From Zantedeschia hybrid cultivar (taxonomy: Eukaryota; Streptophyta; Magnoliopsida; Alismatales; Araceae), in NCBI GenBank assembly GCA_030544215.1, contig JARZZO010000013.1:51789196-51853195 (forward strand): a stretch of DNA of 64,000 nucleotides, written 5' to 3'. Position numbers and translations under genes: made by a program. This document shows, one piece after another, positions 48,201-53,949 of the stretch; within the stretch, counting starts at the first letter, position 1, and each line of letters opens with the position of its first letter. The notes beneath the pieces were generated by a model. The model made no database searches. It was not told the DNA's origin and saw only the letters and a program-made list of their open reading frames with translations.

Positions 48201-51200
48201 CAGGGATTATGCTCTGTCAGCATGCATCGCATATTTGTTCGAACAAGATTGTGGATTGCGCGCACTTCAGTTTACTATTTATTTGTGCAGCACGCACCCA
48301 AGACACTGTTAAAGATTGCCCATGACGGCTTAAAGTCGAAGCTTGATGCCGTGTGGCATCGTTGCATTTGAAAGTTCGAGTTGATTAACTTCGTTTAATG
48401 TGAACGTGTATTGCACGCCTTTTAATGCACTATTCACACCTGGAAACGACTGTGCAATGTCAGGTAGACATGCAGCGCTACGAGGCAGCATGTATTACTC
48501 GTTTATTGCCTTTGTTTGTTTCACTCAGAATGCTGAGATTGGCAACGCATGATTCAATTTTCTTTGATTTGTACTTTGAAGCATGTAGGTGATTGGCGCA
48601 CTCATTGAGGTGCACTATTCATGCATTTTGTAGCCTCGCCAAGCTCCAATCAGGGGTCATGCCATGTCGGCAAACATCGATTTGTTCATCTGGATCAGAT
48701 CGTGCACGATGCACATCTACATCCATGTGGCATGCAACTCAAGGCACTATTAGGGAGTGCCGATGTTGACTAAAAGTCGAACGTTGATATTGTGTGACAT
48801 TGCCGCATTTGACAGAATAAGATGTCTTAAGGCGATATGTTCTCTCATACATTACCATAAAGGAAGAAAATGGCAATATGAAGAAAATAAAGAAAATGTC
48901 TAAGATAATCATATGTAGGATCTTGAGAAAGACTAATGATGTTCAACATGAAATGACCATTTTATATAAAGCGCTCATATAAGTAGTGCATGGTCTTAGT
49001 AATCATCAAAAATAAGAAAAAATGTGGTAGCATGTAAAGAAAAAAGGGAAAAAATGTAGCTACATGCAAGAGAAAAATGATATTGGACATCATTAGAAGA
49101 GGCATTAGCCACTTTGGAATAATTAAAAATAAGAGAATCAGTACCACATAATCAAAAAAGAAAAGCATTTGGCATAGACCTCATAGCCAAGTGCCTCGAT
49201 GAGTGAGGCTAACATGAGGCAAGGTGAGGCATTCTTGGCTTGCCTCAACCTACTTCATCACCTAGGCGAGCAAGGCGATCGCCTTTGATAACATATATTA
49301 ACATAACAACACATGAACTACTTTATGCCCTACACATGAATCGTTGGATCTAAGATCTAACGGATAATTAAATCAAAAAAAAAAAAAAAACTTTAAACCT
49401 CCTTGTGGAGTAGATATAGCATTGTCATTACCACTCCATTTATGTGACGGATCATAAACGGATATCCATTTATGATCTGCCGGATAGCCGTTTCGGATAA
49501 TTATCCACAATTTCGCATACAAATCCGAAGCAGAACCAGATATTATCCAGATCCGTTTGCAGCCTTAGACAATTGGGCCAAATATTGCAAGATGTGCATG
49601 TTCCTCATTGATTTGTAATGATCCTATGAGATTTGTTCATGTCGCATTGAAGTGTATTTATGCGTAGCGCACATTTTGAGGTGCAGCACAGTCTGCGATG
49701 GCTCTTGTTTATAGGCGGGTCAGCAAGCCAACATCGGCATCTAATGGTCTCGAAGTGTGGTACAAAAACATCATGTGCATGTGGCAATTGTCGCGGCACA
49801 TGGTCCATTTTTAAATTAAACCCACGGCTCACCGAGTGCCGCTCATGTGCGATGTCGGCGGAAGGCCTTCGCTTCACGGCTCGCCTCTCCAGGGGCATGA
49901 GGGTGGCCTGAGAGGGATGTCCCTGACAGCTCGCTGCCATCACGCCGCTGCGACAACCGGCCGAAGAGGGTGTAGTATAAAACATACATCATCTGTTTAA
50001 GGGTGTTAAGGTACGTCCCAACATGCCTGTGACATATCCAATATGTGATGTATCCACTGGATATATTCCGGGATGCTTGCGACGTATGTAATGGATGCAT
50101 TGCAGAGGCCTTGTGACATAGCGAAACTCCATTTCTCACCTAGAAGAAGAAGAGCATGAAGGGGGTTCTTTTATAGCATTAACTCCATTCCTTCAAGGGG
50201 AGATATGGGGGCTCTTATAGGCATTGGCCATGGGTAGCCTAGCCAATGAGGTGCTGCCAAGTGATAGCTTTTCATTGGCTCTACCCATGTGGCCTTGGTT
50301 ACATGGCGGCATCTCATTGTTTGAAGCTGCTATGCTTGTGGATTGGTCCACATGGCGATGAACGAGCATTACATGGCATTGACGAAGCGATGACAAGGCA
50401 CAACAAGGCTCCATATGGCAGCATCCAATTGGTCCATCTATGCGCTTATGGCCCCATTTGTCTCTCATTTTTTTTCATTATTTTCTGTCTTTTTCAGGGA
50501 AATTGGCCGAGATAGTGGGGATGTGCCGTGGGGACAAGGTCACAAAGAAAAGAGGAGCAGCAGCCCCATCTGTGTGCTGTTGCCCATAGTGGGTGGCAGC
50601 CCCTTGGGGGAAGCCACTCACAATGAGTAACAGACCCCCCAAGAAAGGGAGTCTGCTGTCCAGAGTGCGCAGCAGCTCCTTGGGAGGCGTTGTTGCCCAT
50701 AGGAGCCGCTGCCCACTATGGGCAGCTGCCTCCCAAGGGTCTGCTGCCCATGGGCGGCAGGTCGGGGGCCAGGGGTCCCTTCTTTTTTTTTCTTTTTCTT
50801 TTTTCTTTTTTTTTGGGGGGGGGGAGTTACTTTCATGGCAAAAAATTGCATTTTTTCGTTATTTTTTATTTAGTGGGCCTTTCTCCTGTGTTTTCTCAGA
50901 AATTTGGGGCAAAAAGGCCAATTATGTTCTATGCTTTCTTTAAAAGACCAAGGATAGTTTTATTTTCTAATTTTTTGAGAAAATTTTCCACCAACAACTT
51001 GTTATCCATTTCATATCTCAACAACTGTCCAGTTATCACTCTCTGGGTAAGCAAATGACACTTGCCAAAAGTGGTATCACGTCGAGACCTTGAGGTACAT
51101 CTACAAATTGTCCAACATCCTCACACTACAGAATGCATTGTCCTCGGCATAGCTCTGAGCAAAAAGATGATCGTTGTTATGATCCATTAGCTTGACACCT

Positions 51201-52862
51201 TCAGATCACCCCGTCATGTCATATTCCTTAGAGTGAACCATATGACACCGCAATTCCAGGATCTCTCTTCACTGTTAAGTACTAAAAAAACAATGGTTCC
51301 ATAAATAATACCACCTTAAGCAGACAACGGCCCTGTTTGGATGCAACTTATGAAAACACAGATGGGGTTGTCATAAATCCATTTATCATAAACATGTTTT
51401 CTGTAAACTCAAGGTTGGTTGTTCTGCATAAACTTAAGTGACTTTATGATAAATCTGAGAGAGACTCCAGCATAAACCAACTCCGAGTAGTTTTATGGAC
51501 AAGTTGCCTGCTTATGGGGAAGTTGTAAACTCAAGTGAATTTATGGTAAACCTGTTTTTTTAGCCATCCAAGCTAAGGTTACAGTGAAAAACGCTTGCCA
51601 TAAACATAAGTATGTTTATGGCTTGCACCCAAATAGACCCAACATGTATCTTGAAAAGCATAGACAGAAGGATAGTAAATGGTGCTATATTCGACATATT
51701 TGCAGAAATTCAAAGACTTCTAATCACCTGGCGTGTTCCACTGGGTGACAAGCATCCATTTTGAAGGGCCAAAACACAAGATTGGGCATATTTTCCTTCC
51801 CTGTTGGTAAGAAAACATAAGTCCTTCCATAGTGAATTAAGAAATCAGAAAGAGCTAAGACATCATAATTGCACAAACAGTATACCTAGAAAACATATCC
51901 AGGAAAAAATATCCCAAAAGTTCTCTGGAACTAAAATCCAAAACCGAAAATAGGCGAACGCTATCATGCCAGGCATCGACATCATGTATTTCCTCAAACC
52001 TAAGACCTGAACCATGACAAAAACAATTTAACTCTCACAAGAAATGCTTATTAACAGAAGACCTAAACAGTTCCGCCATATGATGAATGGAAGAACTAAA
52101 CCTACTTAAGGAAACTAAATAACTGAGAAATTGCAATTCAGATCAGAAAGATGGCGTTACTGAATAAGTCCTGAAATATTTTAAAAACTCCAGACAGAAC
52201 CAAGCTAATAGGAAAGAATTGTTTGACTGTTCCAAGATCCACATCGAACTTCAGTTCTTCAGCCCTTCTCATGTAATATCGAAGATCTTCAGGACCAAAG
52301 GGAGAATCCCCTTCCTCTTTTTTCTAAACATTCATAATGAGCAAGCAATTAGAAATGAGCAAAGATGAAGAAATTTGCACCAAATGTGATCAAGTATAGC
52401 AAAAAACCTTCAAATCCTTAAGCACATTAAGTTCTCTGGTTGCCAGATCAGTTAAATTGACTGATATGTCATCCAAAAATTCAAAAACCTGAGACACATT
52501 GAAGATCATGTTGATGACTAACTTTGTTAAATGCTAAACAGAGCTGATGACAGAGAAAGAGACTATAACAAAACAAGACATTACTACAAAAACAAAAATA
52601 ATAAAAATGGAATTAAAGAATCCATTACAACAGTATGCTTCATATAAGGAACTGTCTAAGCAACCTGGTATGTGCAATGATACATGCATGGAATGCAGAT
52701 TCTCGGTTTCGACGGGCTTTTGAGAAATGAAGCCCCTGAAACCGCCTATAAACAGAAATTTCAGGCAACATTGCGAGATATCAGGCATTCTCGAACATTT
52801 TCAGACATTCTCAGGCTTTTCTTGGGTAAATTTTATGTGTAGCTATTATATCATATAGTATA

Positions 52863-52899
<37 letters not shown>

Positions 52900-53734
52900 A
52901 ATAAGTATACATGATAAATTTGATATATCTGTATCTCTGTGTATTTGATGAGTTTTTGTTATTACTTTAATCCTAAGGCACATAAGCTTCTTAAATCCAA
53001 AGGTGAATAATGTATATTAAGTTTTGTCCAGTATTTTCTGGAATGTTCAAAGACAAACATAATATGGTAAGAATTCATTTTGTAAGTTCTTGATTAGTCT
53101 ACAGACGTGTGATACATGAACCCAGCTTTCCCAAAGTAGCATGAACCCAGCTTTCCCAAAGTAGCATACCTTTTAAGGGGCAGCCTTTAGACATTTCAGT
53201 TATGTGGACCCTGGCCAAGGGTTATGGATTCGCCTTTTTGCAAGGGACTTTGCACACTTATTGACCCACAATTTTGTAGACTGTGTACTAAAGAAATAAC
53301 AAAAGAAAATGAAAGGAAGGAAGACGGTGTACAAAAGAATAAAGACTCTGTACTACTCTGCCAAAGTAGAAAGCATATGTAGCTTGAGAAATCTTTATCT
53401 AGAATAGTTTGTTTCCAACTGCTCTGCCATGATTAAAGCAATTTAAACTGCAATTAAAAAATAAAAAATTAAATTCATTGATATAAATTTGCCAGACAAT
53501 CAAAGATAACATTCCTAGAAAGGAGTAGGAAATGATGAATTAAATATCTCACTTCTAGGAATATAATATCACAGACATTCTAGAAGATGAAGATCCCAGG
53601 TAAGATGGAATTCAAAAAAGCAATTTTATAATAGCTCAAACCTTGGTGGGTGTCCTCGCCATTCTAGGTTCAATAGCATAGTCAGCATAGGTAGAGTACC
53701 CAAGCAAACAAGCAAATCTGTGGCGTAAATGGAC
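8340..53734 (-). CDS. Thimet oligopeptidase-like M3 zinc metallopeptidase, internal 12 exons of a giant gene
   Basis: Twelve minus-strand exons join in compatible phase into 380 codons with no stop or frameshift. M3 peptidases (thimet oligopeptidase, neurolysin) cut short peptides inside a closed channel. Seen here: a segment [20 protein letters not shown], a long helical region, the zinc motif HEFSH in exon 6, a downstream Glu in FIEIPSQ (exon 7) 25 residues after the second His as expected for the third zinc ligand, and the substrate-loop motif [13 protein letters not shown] in exon 11. From memory of the family it is closest to the non-organellar plant thimet-oligopeptidase-like protein (At1g67690 type). 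The N-terminal exons lie beyond the right edge. The last exon, expected to begin after FRNK, was not found in 1-8339 and is probably beyond the left edge. All introns hold transposons or unique sequence. The intact frame argues for a functional gene. Confidence 0.88.
8501..8605 (-). CDS. M3 peptidase exon k with substrate-loop tyrosines
   Basis: 105 bp, 35 codons, phase 0. It encodes [20 protein letters not shown] then [15 protein letters not shown]. The GY.A..YSY.WSE block corresponds to the flexible substrate-binding loop near the active site of M3 peptidases. Confidence 0.93.
8688..8761 (-). CDS. M3 peptidase exon j
   Basis: 74 bp, acceptor CCATAG, donor GTAGCT. It completes a Cys codon with exon i and reads (C)[18 protein letters not shown] then KHLHPM. 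It lies 12.3 kb from exon i; that intron contains the nested L-II/L-I LINE complex. Confidence 0.9.
8762..9428. other. Protease intron sequence with polypyrimidine/poly-G tract
   Basis: Ordinary AT-rich intron between exon j and LINE L-II. Its only notable item is the T/C tract followed by a 28-base G run at 9141-9214. The LINE target duplication ACATGGCATTG ends it at 9418-9428. Confidence 0.6.
9141..9214 (+). repeat. T/C tract joined to a 28-base poly-G run
   Basis: About 45 bases of T with scattered C, then G at 9187-9214. On the template strand of the protease gene this is poly-C followed by a purine tract. A similar but shorter T/C-to-G junction occurs at 50780-50824. It could be a real homopolymer or an assembly or polishing artefact. 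Confidence 0.8.
9534..10508 (-). pseudogene. LINE L-II ORF2, 3' part (zf-RVT region)
   Basis: Two open segments. The upstream one (10508-9979) has [31 protein letters not shown] and [14 protein letters not shown] followed by [14 protein letters not shown], the usual stretch before the zf-RVT finger of plant L1 elements. The downstream one (9851-9534) has [15 protein letters not shown], the conserved C-terminal W..W.ERN motif. The coding sequence is broken between them. Confidence 0.8.
10917..11465 (+). CDS. LINE L-I ORF1-like segment, function unclear
   Basis: Open for 182 codons directly upstream of ORF2 on the same strand. It has no recognised RNA-binding or CCHC motif in this part; residues are acidic near the middle and basic at the end ([11 protein letters not shown]). 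It is probably the C-terminal end of ORF1, which plant L1 elements carry in this place. The upstream part (10.5-10.9 kb) is open only in pieces. Confidence 0.45.
   Translation: MISRNCLNWLQVGELVRAEFVIQSAGGAQAAPSGGRSLINSKYGSWQKGKGSIWTVEGTLERYGEQRSSRNRIIEDELNCDSREELLQSVHPFNNMDIPQLFLPELCLYKSTEEESLLTDNLCAQMIPYEGSDVPLAVKQRSDEEVWSKEIILFGQRIGVSFLGREEMVLSFLKKLKRNDAL
11603..15260 (+). pseudogene. LINE L-I ORF2: endonuclease, reverse transcriptase, zf-RVT (few lesions)
   Basis: The start ATG at 11603 gives [18 protein letters not shown], the classic APE-type endonuclease start. LQETKM, VGDFN, SRIDRIL and DHIPLH carry the catalytic residues. The frame breaks near 12590 and continues from 12583 with reverse transcriptase: [57 protein letters not shown] and FTDDTLLF (the catalytic Y/FxDD box is intact). 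Stop TAG at 13840, a frameshift near 14050 and stop TAG at 14235 follow. The zf-RVT finger ([18 protein letters not shown]) and [12 protein letters not shown] close the protein. About four lesions make it non-autonomous but recent. Confidence 0.9.
15434..15453 (+). other. LINE L-I 3'-terminal hairpin before poly-A
   Basis: GTGACT (15434-15439), loop TTC, AGTCAC (15443-15448), then CTTCC and 13 A. The stem is a candidate recognition site for the element's own reverse transcriptase, and similar stems end other LINEs in this window. Confidence 0.6.
15467..17116 (-). pseudogene. LINE L-II ORF2, 5' part (endonuclease and start of reverse transcriptase)
   Basis: Endonuclease part at 17116-16727: [37 protein letters not shown] and CSRLDRFW. 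Linker at 16519-16162 includes [20 protein letters not shown]. Reverse transcriptase at 16277-15488: [60 protein letters not shown] and [18 protein letters not shown]. Several frameshifts and stops. It ends at the L-I junction inside the reverse transcriptase. Confidence 0.85.
17953..18632. mobile_element. Non-autonomous hAT element, 680 bp
   Basis: Bounded by a perfect 8-bp duplication TAGCACAC (17945-17952 and 18633-18640). Ends are CAGTGATTTAAAAGTCGGCC and, inverted, CAACATTTAGAAATGCCTAG, weakly similar inverted repeats. Subterminal blocks rich in CCTAGGCG and CGCCGCCTAG lie at both ends. There is no transposase gene; the short open frame 18172-18387 has no known match. It belongs to a hAT family different from A and C and is inserted in L-II. 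Confidence 0.8.
18641..19962 (-). pseudogene. LINE L-II ORF1-like region with CCHC zinc knuckle
   Basis: The minus strand holds a long open stretch (19657-19016) upstream of the endonuclease. Near 19800 another frame reads [14 protein letters not shown], a CX2CX4HX4C knuckle typical of plant LINE ORF1 proteins that bind RNA. GC content is higher than in the neighbouring intron. Frames are broken, so no intact ORF1 can be made. Confidence 0.65.
19974..21065. other. Protease intron sequence, no other feature seen
   Basis: AT-rich unique-looking intron between LINE L-II and protease exon i. No coding segment, RNA gene or clear repeat was recognised. Confidence 0.6.
21066..21162 (-). CDS. M3 peptidase exon i
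   Basis: 97 bp between TTTTACAG and donor GTAAGC. It encodes [20 protein letters not shown] then [12 protein letters not shown] and one extra base. It continues exactly from the FYQ end of exon h in family order, although 23.4 kb separates them. Confidence 0.92.
21163..22117. other. Protease intron sequence before LINE L-III
   Basis: AT-rich intron sequence with no recognised gene or repeat. It ends with TATTCAGATGTAATTA (22102-22117), which resembles 23949-23964 and is a likely LINE target duplication. Confidence 0.6.
22118..23948 (-). mobile_element. LINE L-III, 5'-truncated
   Basis: Minus-strand LINE of the L-II family. The catalytic box reads [10 protein letters not shown] (from 23733 down), then [11 protein letters not shown]. 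Further segments: [20 protein letters not shown] and [20 protein letters not shown] (23495-23136), then [20 protein letters not shown] and [14 protein letters not shown] (22886-22425). Frames are broken repeatedly. A near-duplication of 16 bp (14 of 16 identical: 22102-22117 and 23949-23964) flanks it, so it inserted already truncated within the reverse transcriptase. Confidence 0.8.
24180..24500 (+). mobile_element. 3' tail of a plus-strand LINE
   Basis: Reads [20 protein letters not shown] then [17 protein letters not shown] and a stop near 24349, the conserved C-terminal motif of ORF2. It resembles the L-VI tail at 37760-37900. Only the last approximately 170 coding bases and some 3' untranslated sequence remain, as in a heavily 5'-truncated insertion. 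Confidence 0.7.
24554..25985 (-). mobile_element. LINE L-IV, 5'-truncated
   Basis: Minus-strand LINE tail. The upstream segment (25821-25471) has [20 protein letters not shown] then [18 protein letters not shown] and [14 protein letters not shown]. The downstream segment (25173-24787) has the zf-RVT finger: [18 protein letters not shown]. The 3' end near 24554-24559 has a T run on the plus strand and a hairpin GTGG/CCGC at 24572-24585. Its truncated 5' end abuts the truncated 5' end of L-V head to head near 25985. Confidence 0.75.
26536..26567 (+). other. Leader hairpin of hAT family C, copy 1
   Basis: CCCCTCTCACAGA (26536-26548), loop ATCAGA, TCTGTGAGAGGGG (26555-26567): a perfect 13-bp stem in the presumed 5' untranslated exon. 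Copies 2 (42861-42892) and 3 (58784-58813) keep the stem with different loops. A (GCC)n stretch follows at about 26617-26638. Confidence 0.7.
26740..27665 (+). repeat. Six tandem repeats of about 153 bp in the first intron of hAT-C copy 1
   Basis: The motif TTCATTGCATATTTTAAAGT recurs at about 26871, 27023, 27177, 27329, 27482 and 27636, spacing 152-154 bp. Each unit also has AATTAAACATCAATTGAAG and GTTGATTGAAAGTTAATTAG. The array lies between a donor (CAAG/GTATTATA near 26691) and an acceptor (TTGTTGTAG near 27714). The same array occurs in copies 2 and 3. Confidence 0.9.
27731..30297 (+). pseudogene. hAT-C transposase, copy 1 (internally deleted)
   Basis: The start codon is followed at once by a stop (ATGACTTAA near 27719). 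BED finger: [20 protein letters not shown] then HLAG. An acidic Asp-rich linker (28086-28110) comes next. Then GQVGP runs directly into [15 protein letters not shown]: about 840 bp coding the DUF659-like core of copies 2 and 3 are gone. C-terminal hAT motif: [14 protein letters not shown] near 29094. The tail is rich in Tyr, Ser and Gln ([18 protein letters not shown]) and ends at TAA 30295. Confidence 0.85.
30576..33290 (+). pseudogene. LINE L-V ORF2: reverse transcriptase and zf-RVT (broken)
   Basis: Segments in shifting frames: [20 protein letters not shown] (30850-30920), [20 protein letters not shown] and [17 protein letters not shown] (31080-31230), LKLDFEKAF equivalent [19 protein letters not shown] near 31450, and the intact catalytic box FADDTLIF near 31613. 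After the [24 protein letters not shown] and [16 protein letters not shown]. The zf-RVT finger reads [18 protein letters not shown] near 32925. At least six frame breaks. Confidence 0.85.
32064..32162. mobile_element. 99-bp MITE-like derivative of hAT family C
   Basis: Inserted in L-V between GAGTCCAT (32056-32063) and GAGTCCAC (32163-32170), an 8-bp duplication with one difference. The right end, inverted, reads ATGGTTGGCAGTACCGG, the family C terminus; the left end starts GGCAGTACCGGTACC. The inside is nothing but GGTACCGGTA and ATCAGTGGGTAC repeats, that is, the two element ends fused. Confidence 0.78.
33507..34180. other. Intron sequence, unclassified
   Basis: No gene recognised. It contains two loosely similar stretches (near 33680 and 33915) with AAAGCCCATTTGATCCC and AAAAGCCATTTAGTCCCAC followed by ATGG/TTGGGCCTSTCCAC, perhaps a diverged duplication within an old LTR. 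Confidence 0.4.
34181..34760 (+). promoter_or_regulatory. hAT-A-like promoter and leader fragment upstream of LINE L-VI
   Basis: GATCGGCC/GATCCGGCC-type repeats (34210-34320) are followed by GGCCTTGGAGGGT (34337-34349), CTATATAA, ACCCCCCAAGGCC (34358-34370), the same palindromic TATA core as both hAT-A copies. A long CT-rich leader follows (34376-34520). No hAT ends or target duplication were found. It may be a 5' fragment of a related hAT or an LTR that shares the motif. Repeats of GGCTCTCCAYGGCGAT lie at 34570-34670. Confidence 0.5.
34766..35347 (+). pseudogene. LINE L-VI ORF1-like remnant
   Basis: Two open segments on the same strand, separated by a stop: one with [20 protein letters not shown] (34766-34978) and one rich in Lys, Arg and Glu with [20 protein letters not shown] (35039-35347). 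The strong basic character and position before an endonuclease suit ORF1, but no CCHC knuckle is visible. Low certainty. Confidence 0.4.
35709..35731 (+). repeat. Poly-G run, 23 bases, in LINE L-VI
   Basis: Uninterrupted G run after AAAAATCT, upstream of the endonuclease start. It can form G-quadruplexes or reflect assembly error. Confidence 0.85.
35863..36957 (+). pseudogene. LINE L-VI endonuclease domain (broken)
   Basis: [20 protein letters not shown] (35863 on), CAQETKI, then after a frameshift [17 protein letters not shown] and [20 protein letters not shown] near 36270, [19 protein letters not shown] and [11 protein letters not shown] follow. The Asn, Glu, Asp, Asn, Asp and His of the APE endonuclease are all visible. 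The linker continues to [20 protein letters not shown] then a stop at 36955. Three or more lesions. Confidence 0.82.
37040..37943 (+). pseudogene. LINE L-VI zf-RVT tail joined to endonuclease linker
   Basis: [13 protein letters not shown], which normally precedes the reverse transcriptase, runs straight into [20 protein letters not shown], which normally follows it: the catalytic core (about 1.8 kb) is absent. A frameshift near 37480 leads to [18 protein letters not shown] and the finger [18 protein letters not shown], then [18 protein letters not shown]. The junction is open in one frame. Confidence 0.82.
38467..41880 (-). pseudogene. hAT-C transposase, copy 2 (broken)
   Basis: Read from the right on the minus strand. 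The start codon has decayed (near 41870). The BED finger begins near 41800. Asp-rich linker [20 protein letters not shown] (near 41500). The DUF659-like core is retained: [20 protein letters not shown] then [15 protein letters not shown] (41247-40900) and [20 protein letters not shown] (40896 on). A C-terminal exon has [10 protein letters not shown] near 39660. The Tyr/Ser/Gln-rich tail with PYYGYQQQ ends at 38467. Several stops and frameshifts. Confidence 0.85.
41930..42620 (-). repeat. Intronic tandem repeats (about 150 bp) of hAT-C copy 2
   Basis: Minus-strand units containing CTTCATTGCAT, AATTAAACRTCAATTGAAG and AGCATGCTCCTAC-complement motifs recur near 41950, 42100, 42250, 42405 and 42540. 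They match the array of copies 1 and 3 but with about five units and one internal deletion. Confidence 0.82.
42960..42978 (+). other. LINE L-VI 3'-terminal hairpin
   Basis: GTGACT (42960-42965), loop TTTT, AGTCAC (42970-42975), CTC, then 12 A. The stem is identical to that of L-I, with a different loop. Confidence 0.6.
42991..43892. other. Protease intron sequence, one MITE-end fragment
   Basis: Mostly unclassified AT-rich intron. GGTTTGCGGAATAGGGC near 43079 shares 16 bases with the end of the Tourist-like MITE at 43893 and may be a fragment of the same family. Two copies of AACATTACAAGTTTAAATTT (near 43098 and 43164) mark a short local duplication. Confidence 0.5.
43893..44206. mobile_element. 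Tourist-like MITE (PIF/Harbinger type), 314 bp
   Basis: Flanked by TTA on both sides (43890-43892 and 44207-44209), the usual 3-bp target of PIF/Harbinger elements. The left end has CACTTTGTTTGCGGAATAG and the inverted right end CACTTTGTTTGCAGAATAG, 18 of 19 identical. No coding capacity. It is located just downstream of protease exon h in the 23.4-kb intron. Confidence 0.75.
44544..44589 (-). CDS. M3 peptidase exon h, 46-bp exon
   Basis: 46 bp only. The first G completes Trp with exon g, then [15 protein letters not shown], before donor GTTAGT. It sits at the 5' side of the 23.4-kb intron (21163-44543). That intron holds four LINEs or LINE parts, two hAT elements and a MITE. Confidence 0.88.
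44674..44771 (-). CDS. M3 peptidase exon g with third zinc ligand
   Basis: 98 bp from acceptor CAG to donor GTAGTT. It encodes [20 protein letters not shown] then [13 protein letters not shown] (last codon split). The Glu of FIEIPSQ sits 25 residues after the second His of HEFSH, the spacing of the third zinc ligand in thimet oligopeptidase. Confidence 0.92.
44772..46307. other. Protease intron sequence, no other feature seen
   Basis: AT-rich intron between exons g and f. No coding segment, RNA gene or repeat was recognised apart from a short GGGAGGGA stretch near 45180. Confidence 0.6.
46308..46415 (-). CDS. M3 peptidase exon f with zinc-binding HEFSH motif
   Basis: 108 bp, 36 codons, phase 0, between GTGTGCAG and the strong donor GTGAGT. 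It encodes [30 protein letters not shown] and HEFSHV. HEFSH is the HExxH zinc-binding and catalytic motif; most M3 enzymes have HEFGH, so Gly to Ser at the fourth position is notable. The general base Glu and both His ligands are present. Confidence 0.93.
46416..47640. other. Protease intron sequence, no other feature seen
   Basis: AT-rich, unique-looking intron with no recognised gene or mobile element. Confidence 0.55.
47641..47949 (-). mobile_element. 3' tail of a minus-strand LINE (L-II-like)
   Basis: CCATTGTATTAAAGAAAAAC and CTCTACAAAACACCAAGAAG resemble the L-II 3' end (ACTGTATTATAAAAG and CTCTACAAAACACCAAGGTG at 9452-9525). AAATAATAATAA on the minus strand serves as a poly-A-like end. 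Only about 300 bp remain, so it is a strongly 5'-truncated insertion. Confidence 0.65.
48100..48840. repeat. Two diverged tandem units of about 449 bp
   Basis: GCTCATTGAGGGCACTATTC (48151) and CACTCATTGAGGTGCACTATTC (about 48599) begin matching blocks. Both continue with CACCAAGC/CGCCAAGC, CAGGGATTATGC/CAGGGGTCATGC and CTTAAAGTCGAA/CTAAAAGTCGAA. There is no coding signal. Possibly part of an LTR retrotransposon without genes. Confidence 0.6.
49160..49310. mobile_element. Probable hAT-type end fragment (GCGATCGCC-rich)
   Basis: The right end, inverted, reads TGTTATCAAAGGCGATCGCC then TTGCTCGCCTAGGTGATG, with subterminal CCTAGGCG-like repeats similar in style to the 680-bp element at 17953. 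The matching left end and target duplication were not identified. Confidence 0.35.
49371..51328. other. Unclassified repeat-like intron sequence
   Basis: No gene seen. 49440-49560 contains several GGATATCC/GGATAATTATCC-type short inverted motifs, perhaps another MITE. 50580-50770 repeats GCTGCCCAYNGGG-like words on both strands. 50780-50824 is a T/C tract followed by ten G, similar to 9141-9214. Confidence 0.4.
51329..51640. mobile_element. Tourist-like MITE, 312 bp
   Basis: Ends GGCCCTGTTTGGATGCAA and, inverted, GGGTCTATTTGGGTGCAA (14 of 18 identical). Flanked by AAC on both sides (51326-51328 and 51641-51643). The GGCCYTGTTTGG terminus is typical of many plant MITEs. Located 88 bp from the end of protease exon e. 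Confidence 0.65.
51728..51800 (-). CDS. M3 peptidase exon e
   Basis: 73 bp. The first G completes an Arg codon with exon d, and the exon reads (R)[15 protein letters not shown] then CLSPSGTRQ before donor GTGATT. A 5.3-kb intron follows, holding a MITE, a LINE tail and unclassified repeats. Confidence 0.9.
51886..52006 (-). CDS. M3 peptidase exon d
   Basis: 121 bp between acceptor GTTCAG and donor GTATAC. It encodes [20 protein letters not shown] then [19 protein letters not shown]. The W.D.VRLF.V.D followed by GYF.LDMF pattern is diagnostic of M3 peptidases just before the catalytic domain. Confidence 0.92.
52161..52323 (-). CDS. M3 peptidase exon c
   Basis: 163 bp. It starts after TGTTTAG and ends TTATTCA before GTAACG, leaving one base in the codon. 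It encodes [20 protein letters not shown], then [20 protein letters not shown] and [14 protein letters not shown], the family segment ending in the LSGVF.I.Q.LF motif. Confidence 0.9.
52408..52488 (-). CDS. M3 peptidase exon b
   Basis: 81 bp, 27 codons, phase 0. It is bounded by CAG acceptor and GT donor and reads [20 protein letters not shown] then NVLKDLK. It is in frame with exon a and matches the next segment of the plant thimet-oligopeptidase-like family. Confidence 0.9.
52865..52896. repeat. AT dinucleotide microsatellite
   Basis: Sixteen uninterrupted AT units in the protease intron between exons a and b. Confidence 0.95.
53115..53164. repeat. Exact 25-bp tandem duplication
   Basis: CATGAACCCAGCTTTCCCAA followed by AGTAG occurs twice in direct succession (53115-53139 and 53140-53164). 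A simple recent duplication in the intron. Confidence 0.95.
53642..53734 (-). CDS. M3 peptidase exon a (first in window)
   Basis: 93 bp, 31 codons, phase 0 at both ends. On the minus strand it starts after TTGTCAG and ends CCCACCAAG before GTTTGAGC. It reads [20 protein letters not shown] then [11 protein letters not shown], the family's helical LLGYS.YADYA segment. More than 10.2 kb of intron lies upstream of it inside the window. Confidence 0.88.
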
Positions 53735-53949
53735 CTGACAATGAAACAAAGTGGTGAACATCAATCTCAAATACATGTCTGAGAAACTAAAATGTCACAA
53801 CATGTGTAGAGCTAGCTAACAGTAATAGCATTCTTCAAAGCATGGCACACAACTTTCAAAACTGTCTGAGACCTTTTGGCTTAGGATATCCAAGTTTATT
53901 CCGAGTTAAGCTAAAATGTATTCGAATATTCTTCAACCAAGGTGGTAAG

